64,000 nt of DNA, from the NCBI GenBank assembly GCA_024803745.1, contig JANJXV010000010.1, positions 29,623,525 to 29,687,524 of the forward strand, in the 5' to 3' direction. Of the stretch, positions 1 through 11,639 are shown piece by piece. This DNA comes from Megascapheus bottae (taxonomy: Eukaryota; Chordata; Mammalia; Rodentia; Geomyidae). A program made the position numbers and the translations under genes. Every line of letters begins with the position of its first letter. Positions within the stretch are counted from its first letter, which is position 1. The notes beneath the pieces are model-generated. The model ran no database searches. It saw nothing but the letters and a program-made list of their open reading frames with translations, and had not been told where the DNA came from.

Positions 1-826
1 AATAAAAAAGGTAGCCCTTGATGCTATAACCCAGCACTTCCTGAACAAAGCAAAAGCCTAATATTCTCTCTAATTTCAAAACATTTTTAAGAAGCTTGCT
101 TTCTATCACTTCAAAACATTACTGGGCTGGGGAAAAATTATAACTAAGCGCCAATAAATTCATTTCATACTGATGATTCCCATTTTATCTAGCATGTTTG
201 ATCTGGTTATTATTAAGAGAACATACCTAATGAGAAATAGACTTTGTTAGAATAATGACTCCCACTTGGGAATCTGAAAGGATTCAACCACTTTGAAGAG
301 CTATTCATCATAATGGCAAAGTCAACTGCCATCTTGTATGCAAGATGTAGCATGAGTACTGCGTAACTTGCCAAAGCTTACAAGATAGTTCACAGATGCA
401 TGTGACAAGGAATGAACTTTTAGAAGTACTGATCTTTCAAATAGCTTAAAAATTGAAAGTCCAGTACTCATTAAAAAATGGCTGACTTTTCTTTGACGCT
501 TCAATGTACTACACTGATCTGTGGTTAGATGGGCTTGCTTCTGTCGGAAAGAAGACACGATACTGATCATGTGCAACCATGAGTTGCTGACCAAAAATAG
601 GCAGTTTCATACTGCTGGGATAGGCTTGTACATCAGTCCCCTAGAATGCAGTGCCTAGTTGCCACACTTTGTGTAAGCTCTGACTGGACACTAAGACTCA
701 GTAGATACCTGTTTATTGCTTCTTAGGACTATCCAAGAGATTCTGTTGAAGAAAAGCCATCTTAAAAGGTAGTCACCCCATTATGCCATTATGTGGAAAA
801 ACAAAGGCAAAGCGATTAAAATCAAT
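1..826. other. Unassigned background sequence
   Basis: No repeat family, RNA gene or credible coding region is recognised here. The longest open frames are short and have no protein-like character. The composition is AT-rich, as in the rest of the window. Confidence 0.5.
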
Positions 827-1000
827 GGTTGCACAATGGCACATGCCCGTCTTCTGGGCATGTAAGTATGAGTCCAAGCCAGATGGATGTAAGGTAGAAC
901 CCTACCTCAAAAATAACCAAAGCAAAATGGGTTTGATGGCATGGTAGTTCAGAGGCCAAGCCAGCACAAGGCCCTGAGCACCGTTCCCAGTACTGTCTTA
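827..1000 (+). mobile_element. Old dimeric SINE (B1-like left arm, ID-like right arm)
   Basis: The left part keeps a decayed 7SL/B1-like start (variant of GGCACATGCC followed by AGTCCAAGCCAG). The right part resembles a tRNA-derived ID unit, with a GGTAGTTCAGAGG-like A-box region and CAAGGCCCTGAGCACC before the end. The same order of parts is seen at 28.0, 35.6 and 38.2 kb, which supports the call. It is strongly diverged, so exact ends are uncertain. Confidence 0.5.
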
Positions 1001-1105
1001 CTTTATTATTTTTAAGGGAGAGAGGGTGAGACAAAAGACAAAGGGTAAATCAATGTAATAGCAATACACACAAGACAATGTGGTGAAAATGAACTTTACA
1101 ATTTG

Positions 1106-1267
1106 TGAAGGGAGGGTAAGAGGAGGGAAAGTGGGAGAAAAACATGGGAAGGGTAACAATGCCCAATAAGAAATGTAATTACTACTTTATATATGTAACT
1201 GTAACCTCTCTGTATATCACCCTGGCAGTATTAAAAAACAATGCAAAATAGAACAAAACAAAACAAG
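1106..1267 (+). mobile_element. Old L1 3' end, sense, 5'-truncated
   Basis: A purine-rich G-rich segment (GGGAGGGTAAGAGGAGGG) is followed by GGGTAACAATG, TGTAACTGTAACC and CTCTGTATATCACC, then an A-rich tail. The same order of words is seen in the L1 tails at 33.7 and 35.2 kb, so this is the 3' UTR of an older L1 subfamily. No coding part is left. Confidence 0.6.
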
Positions 1268-2014
1268 GAGAGATGAGATGACAAAAGTAGCAGAACTCTG
1301 ATAATTGCTGAACTGAGTAACAGAAGTATGGCTGTACGTATTACCATTCTCCCCTTTAACTTTTGTGTTTGATAATTTTGTTTACCAGATCAGGTAACAG
1401 AAGTCTATTGTCTATAAACAGCATGACATCTATAGTGTTCAGCAGAGTGAATATTACAGTTACAAATATGAGTAAACAAAACTAAAATGCCTGTTCATTT
1501 ATCGAGCTTGCTAAATTCATATTGCTTACACATTATACATTATCAACACGCATATATAAATGGCCCATGAAATCAAGTTCTGTGCTAGCATGTGTCTACA
1601 TTAAGGAGATTTCATTAGTCTCAGGGTCCATATGTTATCTAAGCCTCTTTTTGAAAGCATGCTGATATCAAAGCAATCTTAGAGTGGTTAACAAAATGAA
1701 TCTAACAGCCACTGTATATGAAATGGAATTATCAAAAGAAAGTTTCAAAATCTTTATTATAAACATTTATCTTTCAAAGCATTTGGATTATTGTTTTAAA
1801 TTAGTAAATCCAGCAAAGCTTTTTACAACCAGTGCTGGACTAAAGATGAATATTACAAATTTAATTTTTAGTTACTAGGCAAAGACAAAAAGCAAGGACA
1901 ATGCAGATCTCTATTTCTAGTTCATTTCAGATGCAGGCAAAACCTCTAGTCATTCTGTTTAGGAATCCAGATAATCAACCCCATCATTTTTTATGAATTA
2001 TAAGGCATTCACCC
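1268..2014. other. Unassigned background sequence
   Basis: AT-rich sequence without recognisable repeats or genes. A 64-codon open frame at 1684-1878 has the low-complexity composition expected of chance. Confidence 0.45.
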
Positions 2015-2060
2015 TGTGTGTGTGTATGTGTGTGTGCCTGTGTGTGCCTGTGTGTGCCTG

Positions 2061-2109
<49 letters not shown>
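2015..2109 (+). repeat. (TG)n microsatellite with TGCC interruptions
   Basis: About 95 bp of TG dinucleotides. The first half carries several regularly spaced TGCC interruptions and the second half is pure. It directly abuts the antisense SINE remnant that follows. Confidence 0.95.
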
Positions 2110-2112
2110 TCT

Positions 2113-2189
2113 GTGGTCTGAGACCAGGACTCAACTTGGTATTTAGCTCATTGACTGATGTTCTACCATTTGAGCCATAGAGTCATTTT
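2113..2189 (-). mobile_element. Antisense SINE remnant
   Basis: Short match to the antisense right arm of the dimeric SINE: GGACTCAACTTGG, then TTCTACCATTTGAGCCATAG. The neighbouring TG repeat occupies the place of the SINE 3' tail. Confidence 0.5.
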
Positions 2190-3721
2190 TAACAACTTCG
2201 TCATAGTTTTAAAGCAAATGCATCATCCTCAGACTCTGCCTTGAATTCATTTATGCACTTATGTTTCCCATTCGTTCCAAGAGTATAGAGTCCTTGATAG
2301 AAATCTGATGTCTCTTGATAAGAGTTCATTATTAATCTTTAGCAACAGGACAAAAGCAAATGTTTTCATCCCAACCTAAACAATAGATATGTCAGGGAAG
2401 GCATCTACTTTTGAACAGTTAAACTCCACCTCAGAAACAGATTAAATAAATCTCAGATTTATTTAATCTTTATATACAACAAAAATTCCACGATAACTGC
2501 TGACTGCACACAGAGAAAAACTTAGAAGGATACACAATCTGAAATAGCGATGGCCAAGGCCGACCAAGACATATCACACTACCATTCTGTTGATTCCAAT
2601 TAAAAGCGAATGAAAGTATGGTGCTTCTGGGGAGAAGGTTTCATTTGACTTTTGTTTTTGAGTACTTCCCTCTGTCTAGCTCAGGTATAAGGACCTTTCC
2701 GATTATTCACAATGAGAATTTTCCTTTCACTACTCAATATTTACCACCACATGCTGGCCTTAGTCTAGACAGGTTAATAGAAGATTGTGAAAATAGAGAA
2801 ATGACATTTGTTGCAGAGTCTTTTGTTGAATCTGGTATTGGCAGTTGCTGAAAACCAAGTGCAGGTGGGAAGAAATAACTTTGTTTCTCACATTTCTCCC
2901 CACTTTAATTTCTTGCCTGGAAAACAGTTGAATTGGTTCAGGGGACTTAAGAGATGGGGACCAGGGGAATCACTTCTGTATTTTTCCCCCTTTGAAGCCT
3001 CCTATGGCTTGTTAAGAAGCAACATACAAATTCATAATCTTCCACTGATAACATCCCTGCCTTTCCTGCAGCAATCATTTCTGATCTCACCAACAGGATT
3101 TTGACTCCAGTGGTGAAACAAACAGCAGGAGAAAAGGAACTTTTAATTGAAAACAAATTGTAGCTTAAATACAGCCAGGAAAATGACATAAATTTACAGA
3201 GCATGTGCCTTTGAACAAAAAAAATAAGGTTGAAAGAAAACATGAGGACTGAAGTAGAGAACACTCCTGTGTATGGGGCATGAGTCAGACCCACTTGGGT
3301 ATGACAAATAAGGTCTTTGAACTACCCACTGGAAACAGGGACAGGATAGCTGTCTTTTGTGACCTTCAGGGTCTTAGACCACAGTGAAATACACAATTAT
3401 TTTCATTTCTATGTTCCAGATTGCTAGTTTGAGGATAAACGTCCTCCCAAAGGCCCCTTGTTTGAGGCTTGGTCTCCAAATTTTGACACAGGTGGTGAAA
3501 ATGTGCAGAGGCTGAGGGTAGTAGAAAGGATTTCTTGGAGGGAATATGAAGATTCAGGCCTCTTCCTGTCTCTCTCTCATCCTAATCCATCATAAGGTGA
3601 AGAAGCTTCTTTTTCTACACACTCCTGCCATTCTGCATTATGCTGTTGAATGTCCAAAGCAACAGGGACAGGCATGAGTATATATTCCATGTTTAAACAT
3701 AAAGTCTTTCAGTTGCATAAA
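2190..3721. other. Unassigned background sequence
   Basis: No mobile element or gene recognised. Opposite-strand open frames around 2.8-3.3 kb overlap each other and have no recognisable domain, so they are taken as chance. Confidence 0.45.
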
Positions 3722-3783
3722 TCACACACACATTCACACATACATTCATATGTGCACTCATGCGCACACACAAACACACACAG
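3722..3783 (+). repeat. Imperfect (CA)n microsatellite
   Basis: A CACACA run broken by CATT, CATA and GCAC steps. Confidence 0.85.
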
Positions 3784-3804
3784 AGCTGATGATGCTTGGT
3801 CCAG

Positions 3805-3932
3805 TGTTGCTTTAACTTTGTAATGTCAGCTACTTGGGAGTCAGAGGTGGGAAGAATGGAAGCTTGAAGACAGGCTGAGAAAAAGTAGCAAGCAATTATC
3901 TCAGAACAAAGTTAAAAACTAAAACAAAAGTA
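3805..3932 (+). mobile_element. Diverged B1-like SINE
   Basis: Contains TAATGTCAGCTACTTGGGAG, then GAGGTGGGAAGAATGGAAGCTTGA, in the order seen in 7SL-derived B1/Alu monomers (a variant of TAATCCCAGCTACTTGGGAG followed by GAGGCAGGAGGAT). The A-rich end is AACTAAAAC. Confidence 0.6.
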
Positions 3933-4076
3933 ATGGAGATATGGTTCCTTAAATTGTATGGTGTTTAAAAGACCTTGATGTAATACACAGTACAGAGAGA
4001 CAGAGATAGAAACAGCCATAGAGATGGAAATGGAGAGACAGATGGAGAGACAGAGAGAGATAGAGGGAAGAAGTTA

Positions 4077-4193
4077 GGAAGGAAGGAAGGAAGGAAGGAA
4101 GGAAGGAAGGAAGGAAGGAAGGAAGGAAGGAAGGAAAGGAGAAGGAGGAAGGCACGAAGGGAGGAAGGGAGGCAGAAAGGAAGGAAAGGAAGG
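4077..4193 (+). repeat. (GGAA)n microsatellite and polypurine tract
   Basis: About 59 bp of nearly pure GGAA repeats is followed by interrupted GGAA/GGGA units. The preceding 60 bp is also GA-rich (AGAGACAGAGAG). Minus-strand open frames here encode only Pro/Ser/Phe/Leu runs and are artefacts of the repeat. Confidence 0.95.
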
Positions 4194-5325
4194 GTCGATA
4201 ATTATGCTGAGCTCTGCCTAGATTACAATTTATATATTCCAAGAAACAAGAGGAAGTTTAGTGATCTCAGGAAAATGTCTTGAGAAAAAGATATCAGCTT
4301 CATTCTTATCTAGTTTAGAACTCTGATAATCTAGTGCATTAATTTCAACTAAGAGGGGAGAAATTAAACTCAAAGTTTTGTGCAGTAAAGGAAATTCAAA
4401 GGATGTAGTGTTCAGTGAGTTCATCAGTCACTGCCTGGACAGGGGTGATCCATGGGATAAAACCATGATAACCAAACACTGTGAGAAAGCCTTGATTTTG
4501 TAAAACTCGTACTCTTTCCTGGCTATAGAAATAATCTGCAAAAGGTAAAACCATAAGACAAGAAATACACCTACAGATGCAAGATCTTGGCAAAGCATAA
4601 CAACTTAGAAAAGAAAAAAAATATTGTCGGTCCCTGTTTCTTTCTCTGCAAATTACTTTAGCCCCAACCACAAAGGCTGGCTGTGAATACTACAAGAGGT
4701 AATGCACCTAAAGTGCCAAGTAAAGTATGTGACACAGATTGCACAAAGAAAAGAGACTAACTTAATGACACTGTCTGTCCATAGAGGAAGTTATTACAGG
4801 GTAATTGTAGGTTTTTGTGCTTGTCCCAAATTGTCAGTTCTTCAAGGCCAAGGGACCGATGTTAATTACTAGTTTAATTACTGTGCCCTTACTAACCTAG
4901 ATCAACCTTGAAAAACACTACGGATCCTCATGTTGATAAAAGGACTGAACTAGATAGGTTCATTTCTCATAACTTGCTCCTTAGATAATTGAATTTTTTA
5001 AATACGTAAGTATTTGAATGAGCCAAAGCTATGATAGACAGACTGGGATTTCATAATAAATCTAGTAACCAGAAATCAAAATCTTTTTGGTAATCTCTGA
5101 GGTTGCAACAAACCAAATTATATGAATAGCCTCTTAAGATGCCTCCTGGACTATCCCAATTAGACGATGCACATTAAAATTTGCAAAGAGGACAGTAAAC
5201 AGCTGTAAGTAAGTCTAGACACTGACAGCTAGCTGTTGGGATCCTGCAGAAGCAATTTCTTTCAATTAATGAATCTCCAGGAATGTTCGTTAAGTAATTT
5301 TCATAGGAATTTTAAATTCCTATGA
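4194..5325. other. Unassigned background sequence
   Basis: No repeat family or gene recognised except the short perfect inverted repeat at 5302-5324. Confidence 0.45.
5302..5324. repeat. Perfect short inverted repeat
   Basis: Two 11-bp arms (CATAGGAATTT and its reverse complement) are separated by a single base. It lies directly beside the SINE that begins at 5326. Confidence 0.8.
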
Positions 5326-5496
5326 TTGAACTCAGAGCCTGAGCACTGTCCTTGGGTTTTCCTCAAAGCTAGAGCTCTACCACTTGATCCACAGCACCAC
5401 TTCCAGCTTTCTTTCTATATATGTGGTATCGAAGAATCAAACCAGGTCTTCATGAATGCTAGGCAAGCACTCTACCACTAAGCCAAATTCCTGGTC
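5326..5496 (-). mobile_element. ID-like dimeric SINE (tRNA-tRNA type), antisense
   Basis: Antisense copy of the window's commonest SINE. It shows TTGAACTCAGAGCCTGAGCA (B-box of the right arm), CTCTACCACTTG (right-arm A-box), GAATCAAACC (left-arm B-box) and GGCAAGCACTCTACCACTA (left-arm A-box). These are degenerate RNA polymerase III promoter boxes, as expected for a tRNA-derived SINE. Confidence 0.85.
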
Positions 5497-7365
5497 CAAC
5501 TCCTTTTCTTTTTAAATCTTGGACAGTTAAACAGAGAACATTTTATAAATATATCTAAATTTGATCCTAGCGGGGAATGTCAAATGAAGTTAAACTCAGC
5601 CAGACAACAAAAATGTTTGCAAGAGAATGTAAACACAGTGGTTCTGAGGAATGTAATTCCCAGATCCCAGTGGTTACATCTGGCTCTTTCTGTTTACCTC
5701 ATTGTTAAATTCAAAGATCTCTACAGGCTTCGGTTATGGCTGAATTCCTTTAACAGTGAACATGGTATTGAAAAGGATTTCCTTAGTCACTTTGCAAAAT
5801 TCTTTGGAACGAGGTTAAATAAAGGCTGGTGTTTAAATGAGAGAATGTTAACTTATTTTCCACTTATGAGGCCAAAAATGTTTAGAGGGATCTAGCAGAA
5901 CCATGGAGTTCTGAGAATTACTTAATTAGAAACCACAGTGGTGGTGGCTAAATGTAAGGACAGACTTAGCACAAATTTACATGCAGGCAAACCGAAGAAC
6001 TTCTTGATGGATAACGAAGCTTATCAAGAATGCATCAACAGCATACATAGCCTCAAATAAATCTTAGTTCTTGATGGGAAATACAAATGCTAGTAGCTTG
6101 AATATATGTTTAAGATATGGTCTAGGTCTGAAAACTACAAATGGAAAGCCCAAAGAGCTATTCCAAAATGGCAATTATGAGACCCAGAAGACTCCTTGCT
6201 TTAAAGACACAATGATATATGGTAACATACTTGAACATAGGAAGGTATTACTTTTTTTCAGAGACAATCGTATGGTTTTTATACAGTGAGATATAAATGG
6301 AGTGTTGTGTAGTTCCAGAGACCGTACCAGACACTGACCTCTAAGCAAGTCATCTCCAATACCAAGTTCTCCATTAACACACACCAGGAAATCTAAGGAG
6401 CCACCCTCTAAAATGCTGAGGAGATACAGATGCAGTATTCAAATAATCACAACTTCATGAGTATTTTTAGATAAATGGAACCTGGGGACTTTGTGCCTAA
6501 ACAAGGACTATGGTAAGTCTAGGTTATATAAAACCTAGAAATCAGGAAGCAGGAACTCTCATTTTTGAGAATTCCCATTATACTCAATCTATCAGATCTT
6601 TAGTTCCTGATGATATCTACAGTTCATATGATGGGCACATTTATGTTTTTGTTTTCCCTGTATCTCTTTTCATCTACAATACTCTTGTACTTTTTTACTG
6701 ATTAAAATTATATTTATTATGTCTATCCCTTCTTAACTTGGTATCTTCCACCCATAAATCCATCTCTAATAGTTCTAGTCTTCAGAAATAAAACCACCCT
6801 TTCATCTCACAGGCAATGGCATGTATACTCTTTTTCATTAGCTGTTAAATACTTTCTGTATTTTTATATGGACTCTAAATTATAGGCTTTCTGGTGGTGA
6901 GATTTTAATCTTAGGTGGTACATTGCATGTACTGTCCAGTGCAATACAGAACACAAGACTATTGAATACATATTAGACAAATACACACAAAAACATCATG
7001 TAACAGATGTATAGATTTTCTGTTCCAATGCAAGTCCTATTATATATCAACACAATAGGTTTCATGAAACACTATTTTAATCAAATGAAGTCCAAAAACT
7101 TTATTACTTTCAGAAGATGCCTGTTATGTTAAAATTCATTGTTGTCAGTGCTTGTATGAAATTAATACATAAATTTTATCAAGTGCATCAAGTATCTTTT
7201 AAATTAAAGCAATGCTACTTAGGAAGTAATATTAAATAAACAGTTTGGCCTTGTAAAAGTAGATATTTTTAACTAGTAAATCATTTTTACATGATCTAAA
7301 TCAAATCTATATAGAAACTGACCTCTATAGGCCAATGAAATAATTCTGGCACACTAAAGTTGGAA
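5497..7365. other. Unassigned background sequence
   Basis: AT-rich sequence. A 103-codon open frame at 5584-5895 and shorter ones at 6.1-6.7 kb show no motif, domain or codon pattern that would support a gene. Confidence 0.45.
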
Positions 7366-7377
7366 TCTTTCTTTTTT

Positions 7378-7417
<40 letters not shown>

Positions 7418-7458
7418 TCCTTCCTTCCTTCCTTCCTTCCTTCTTTCTTTCCTTCTTG
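7366..7458 (+). repeat. (TTTC)n/(TTCC)n microsatellite
   Basis: TTTC units grade into TTCC and back into TTTC. It lies directly before the 3' end of an antisense SINE, so it is the expanded A-rich tail of that SINE (GAAA/GGAA on the SINE strand). Confidence 0.95.
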
Positions 7459-7460
7459 TC

Positions 7461-7652
7461 TATCATGTGGCTTGAACACTGGGGCCTGGGTGCTGTCCCT
7501 GAGCTCTATAGTTCAAGGCTAATGTCCTACCCTTTGAGCCACAAGGCCACTTCCGATTTTCTAGTGGTTAACTGGAGATGAGTCTCATGGACTTTAGTGC
7601 CCAGGCTGGGCTTTGAACCATGACCTGAAATCTCAGCCTCCTGAGTAACTGT
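7461..7652 (-). mobile_element. Chimeric SINE (7SL-derived left arm, tRNA-like right arm), antisense
   Basis: Right arm: GGCTTGAACACTGG, GTGCTGTCCCTGAGCTC, CCTTTGAGCCACA. Linker and left arm: TTTTCTAGTGGTTAACTGGAGAT, GAGTCTCATGGACTTT, CAGGCTGGGCTTTGAACCA, then TCTCAGCCTCCTGAGTAACT, which is the antisense B1/Alu signature. The left-arm 5' end is cut off just after this point. Confidence 0.85.
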
Positions 7653-8852
7653 TGGAATACATTTTCTGAGAATATGACCTTGAACTATGTTGTCTTTAAT
7701 GGAAAAGAGAAAGCATCCAGAAGGAAATAATACTGAGCAGATACATTATATGTCTCAGATGGCCTTGGATATTAGCAATATGAAATGGAGTAAAGAGATT
7801 AGTAACATCGAATAACCTAATTCAAACTGTATAGCCATCTGTCTGCCTTTCTGCTTAGCTAACTAGCTAGCTAGCTATCATCTAGCTACCTATCACCTGT
7901 TCTTTTAGTGAATTAAAGACCTAAGAGAAGTGAAATTATTTGAGGGAATATTAATTGTAGATGAGGAGGTAGTGGTGTGTGGGTGTGAATGTGGGAGTTG
8001 ATACACGTGTTCTCAGTGAAGTTTCCCTATATAGACAGAGCTGGCCAATGCTGCACTTACAATGCTGCACACTGATGTTTACTATTAGTAAAAATATTAT
8101 TCATTACCTGAGAACAAAGGAAACACTTAAATGAAGCTGCTTTAAAGAAGCAGAATGCTATGAATGACCTCTGAAAGAAGAATATAAATGAAATTTCACC
8201 TGGATCTCAACCACAGTAAGTTCAGAATCAACAAGAGGTTGTTCAGGTGAATCCATGAGCTTTATGTACAAAGTCAATAGAAATTAGGTACACCCATGAT
8301 TCTGGGTAGAGACTACCCTCGGAATGCTGGTCAAAAGTTTCTATTTGAGTTTATATAAAAAGGAAAACCCAAGGTAATCTCTAAGAAGTTAAACTGCAAT
8401 AAAATTAAGCAGAAAAAAATAGGCAGTTCATAAAATCTTTGTGTACAGAGGGCATGTGATTGGATGTGATTTCTAAAGTCAGGCTGGAATAAAGGAATTC
8501 AGTCTCTCCCAGGCCTTAGTTCTTACCTTCTGCTAAGGTTTACAAATCATAGCCTGTTTCAATATGCCCTCTCTGAAACTACACAAGAATTGATAGCCCC
8601 TAAAAAACATTAAGACACGTTAACATTCAAAACCAGCGGACACCAAGGGAGACCTACATGCATATCAACTCTTTTTTTTTTTAGTTCATCTGTTTAATTC
8701 CTTTTCTCCTAAGAGCTCCTAGTGGCAGAGTATGCCCAGTGTGAAATCTACAACTCTCTCTGCTTGCATATGAAGTAGGGTTTTAGATTTATAAGTGAAG
8801 GATAGCCAGGCAGTACATCCAGTATCTAGGCTACTTTGTTTCTATAATTTTT
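7653..8852. other. Unassigned background sequence
   Basis: Contains a small CTAG/TAGC repeat near 7857-7890. Nothing else is recognised. Confidence 0.45.
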
Positions 8853-9685
8853 ATCCCATATATTTTTATTATAATTAATAAAAGGGTTACATTATATTCA
8901 CCAGATAGAAGGTGCATTACTTCACATACATTGATACCCATTGGTCCCCATTTCCTTCCTCCCCGCCACCCCCGCCGCTCATGTTGTTTTCCTCCCTTCC
9001 CTATCCTATTTCAAATAACCAATCAAGCCCATGTCCTATATATCAGATAACAAGGTGAAATACTGTAACAATATGAGATAACCAAGGGACAGCAAAAGAG
9101 ATGAGAGATAACATAGTACTTTAAGGACAACAATCACTCATTATATGGCTTTTGTTTCTATATCCTGGAGGTTCTTTCATTTAGCATCATACTATATGGC
9201 CTTATATATCTAGGTTTTGTTCTATTATAAATCTCTACTAGGAGAGCCCAAGGTTTCTACTGATTATGACAAATGAGGGAAACCATTGAGCCTATGTTCC
9301 TTTGAGTCTGACTTACTTCACTTAATATGATTGTTTTCCAAGTCTTTCCATTTCTTTACAAATGGGGCAATATCGTTCTGACAGCAGCACAGAATTCCAT
9401 TGTGTATAAATACCACACCTTGTTGATCCACTCATCAACTGAGGGGCATCTGGGTTGGTTCCATATCTTTGCTATGCTAGTGCTGCAATGAACATCATTG
9501 TGCTAGTAGATTTAGTATGTCCTTGTTTCTGGATGATTGGGTAAGTGCCAAGTAGTGGAACTGATGGGTCATAGGGGAGCTCTATGTTTAGTCTTTTGAG
9601 GGACTGCCATACTGCTTTCCACAGTGGAATGAGTTTGCACTCCCACCAACAGTGTAGTAGTGATCCCTCCTGGCCACACCCCTCC
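8853..9685 (-). mobile_element. L1 3' fragment, antisense, 5'-truncated
   Basis: Reverse complement of the end of L1 copy B, from within the ORF2 Cys-rich C-terminus (the GGGATGTGGCCAGGAGGGATC region near 56640) to the AATAAAAATATATGGGA end. Recognisable blocks are the antisense of the IEQ-like C-terminal ORF2 text (TCATTGTGTATAAATACCAC), the 3' UTR TATCTCATATTGTTACAG block and the G-rich/C-rich tract before the tail. ORF2 coding sequence here is a short non-functional remnant. A 10-bp direct repeat, AGATACTGGA on the L1 strand, is found near both ends, but with about 26 nt between the L1 tail and its 3' copy. Confidence 0.93.
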
Positions 9686-10514
9686 AGTATCTTAAAATTA
9701 AAATACTTTCAAACTCTAGTCAGAGAAGGTAAATTAAAAAAAAAAGACACTCTTGCTAACCAAGCAGCAAAATAATTATTTTGGAATTTCCATGATATAT
9801 TATGGAAATCTACCCTCAAGTGTTTTATACCTCTGCTTCTCCTTATGAACTCCCCAGAAAAACTCTAACAAAAAAGTGAGATTAGTCATTCAAAAACAAT
9901 GTAAAGATTCAAGCCAAAGGGGTTATTTCTTATTGAAATGTCATAAGCTTCCTATAAGAGGAATACATCATAGTAAATGTTACTGGGTTCTAAGGGGTCA
10001 TTATTAGAAAGAAATTTTTAATAAAATTAAGAGTTTTTATACAATTTAATACATCTTTATGACAAAGAAATAAAGAGACATAAATACCTATCCCTATCGA
10101 ATGTTCCAATTCTGTAAGATTCTGGCGAGATTCAATAACCAGCACTTAATTTCAAATATGGACCAAAAAAGAAAGGACCAAGAAAAACTTGATTTCTACA
10201 TGGGCCAAATATTATTATTCCCTTACAGGGGAAGGGGAAAGTCTGGGAAAATGCTGAGTTTATTTGTGATCAGGTTACAGTTAGGTTGAGTTGGGTGACC
10301 AGAACACAGAACCGGCAATTAATACCTGACTTTATTGTCAAACCTCAATTTTAGGCCCATTTGCTTCTGAATATCAATGTGGTAGAACTACTTCAGGAAA
10401 CTTCACTGAGGCTTAGTTGTGGTATCTGTGCTGAAGGAAAGAGTACAGACACATACCCAGTGAAGCCAGAAAAATCCTACAAAAATACAGAGTAACAAAA
10501 GACAATGTAAAGTA
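9686..10514. other. Unassigned background sequence
   Basis: AT-rich sequence between the L1 fragment and the next SINE. No gene or repeat family recognised. Confidence 0.45.
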
Positions 10515-10732
10515 AGTTATCAGTAAGTTTTTCCTTTGTTTTGTGTTTGCCAGACCTGGACCTGAGCACTGTCCTTGGACATTTTTTGCTCAAGAATAGT
10601 GCTCTGCCATTGAGCCACAGCAACACTTCTAGCTTTTTCTGTGTGTGTGGTATGAAGGACTCGTACCTAGGACTTCACACATGCTAGGCGAGCACTCTAC
10701 CACTTGGCTATGCTCCCAGGCAGTTATCAGTA
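10515..10732 (-). mobile_element. ID-like dimeric SINE, antisense, with 11-bp target-site duplication
   Basis: The SINE body (10526-10721) carries the right-arm words CCTGAGCACTGTCCTTGG and CTCTGCCATTGAGCCACAG and the left-arm words GCTAGGCGAGCACTCTACCA. The direct repeat AGTTATCAGTA occurs at 10515-10525 and again at 10722-10732, exactly at both ends. This marks L1-type retrotransposition and fixes the element boundaries. Confidence 0.92.
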
Positions 10733-10750
10733 GTTCTAAATTCAAAAGGG

Positions 10751-11062
10751 GAAGCCAGGCAAGGTAATCTATAATCATAGACATGTGAGAGGCAAAGATC
10801 AGAATATTATAATTCCAAACCAGCCCAGGCAAAAAGTCTGGGAGACTTGATCTTAACCAATGGCTGGGGACAGCAATACTTGCATATCATCTCAGCTAGG
10901 CTAAAAGCACAAATCAGAAGACTGTAGTCCTAGATGAGCCAGGCATAAAGCAAGTACCTACTTCACAAATAAACCATCTTGGAATGACTCACATGGACCT
11001 AGCAGATGGGAGTCACCTGAGTTCAAAACCTAGTACCAGAAAAAAAATAAAATAAAATAATG
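10751..11062 (+). mobile_element. Old composite SINE (B1-like plus ID-like units)
   Basis: Begins AGCCAGGCAAGGTAATCTATAATC (B1-like start), then GAGGCAAAGATCAG and AACCAGCCCAGGC. An A-poor linker and a second unit end in GAGTTCAAAACCTAGTACCAG and an AAATAAAATAAAAT tail. It is longer than the other dimers, so it may be two old SINEs side by side. Confidence 0.6.
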
Positions 11063-11639
11063 AATATGAAGTGACTGTTAGGGTTAGTACTATTTTTGAA
11101 TATACTCTACCTCAAGATTCCTATTACTGAACTTCACCCTAGAAGTTGGCAAATGCTTACAGAATTGATTTCTTCTGCTGTTTGTTTAAAGTATAAAGAG
11201 CACTTACCCCCAGGAAATCCGTTTGGAATTAACAAGACTACAGGGTATACTGTTTTAATAACTATGCATATCAAGTGAAATGATAGTTTAAACTCAAACC
11301 ATTCAATCTGAGATCCTCTCTTCCCTAGGGCAGGGAGGGTCTTTCCAAGTTAATGCTCAAAACAAATACCACACTCACTGATATCCAGATACCTTACCCC
11401 TCCACCACACATGAGCTACTGAGCAAGGAAGGGGAGTTTTAGTGTAGACAAGAAGCAGCCTGTCTCGTGTATGCACACAAGTAGAGCATAAGACAAACTG
11501 AGGTTCACTGAGCCTGCTCCATGAATAAAGTGGAACTTCAGCTGTTGTCATTTGTGGATTGTTTGTTAATTGTAACACAATTTAGTCCAAGTCAATTAAT
11601 GCAAGGTGTCTATAAGTTTAAAGAGAAATCATGAGGACA
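11063..11639. other. Unassigned background sequence
   Basis: No repeat family or gene recognised. Confidence 0.45.

Noticed and set aside
2618..3294. Opposite overlapping open frames near 3 kb as a gene
   Set aside because: The two strands compete, neither has a recognisable domain, and their lengths are within chance for the window.
4077..4193. Possible CRISPR-like or satellite array
   Set aside because: Repeats are 4-bp units without spacers; this is a simple microsatellite.
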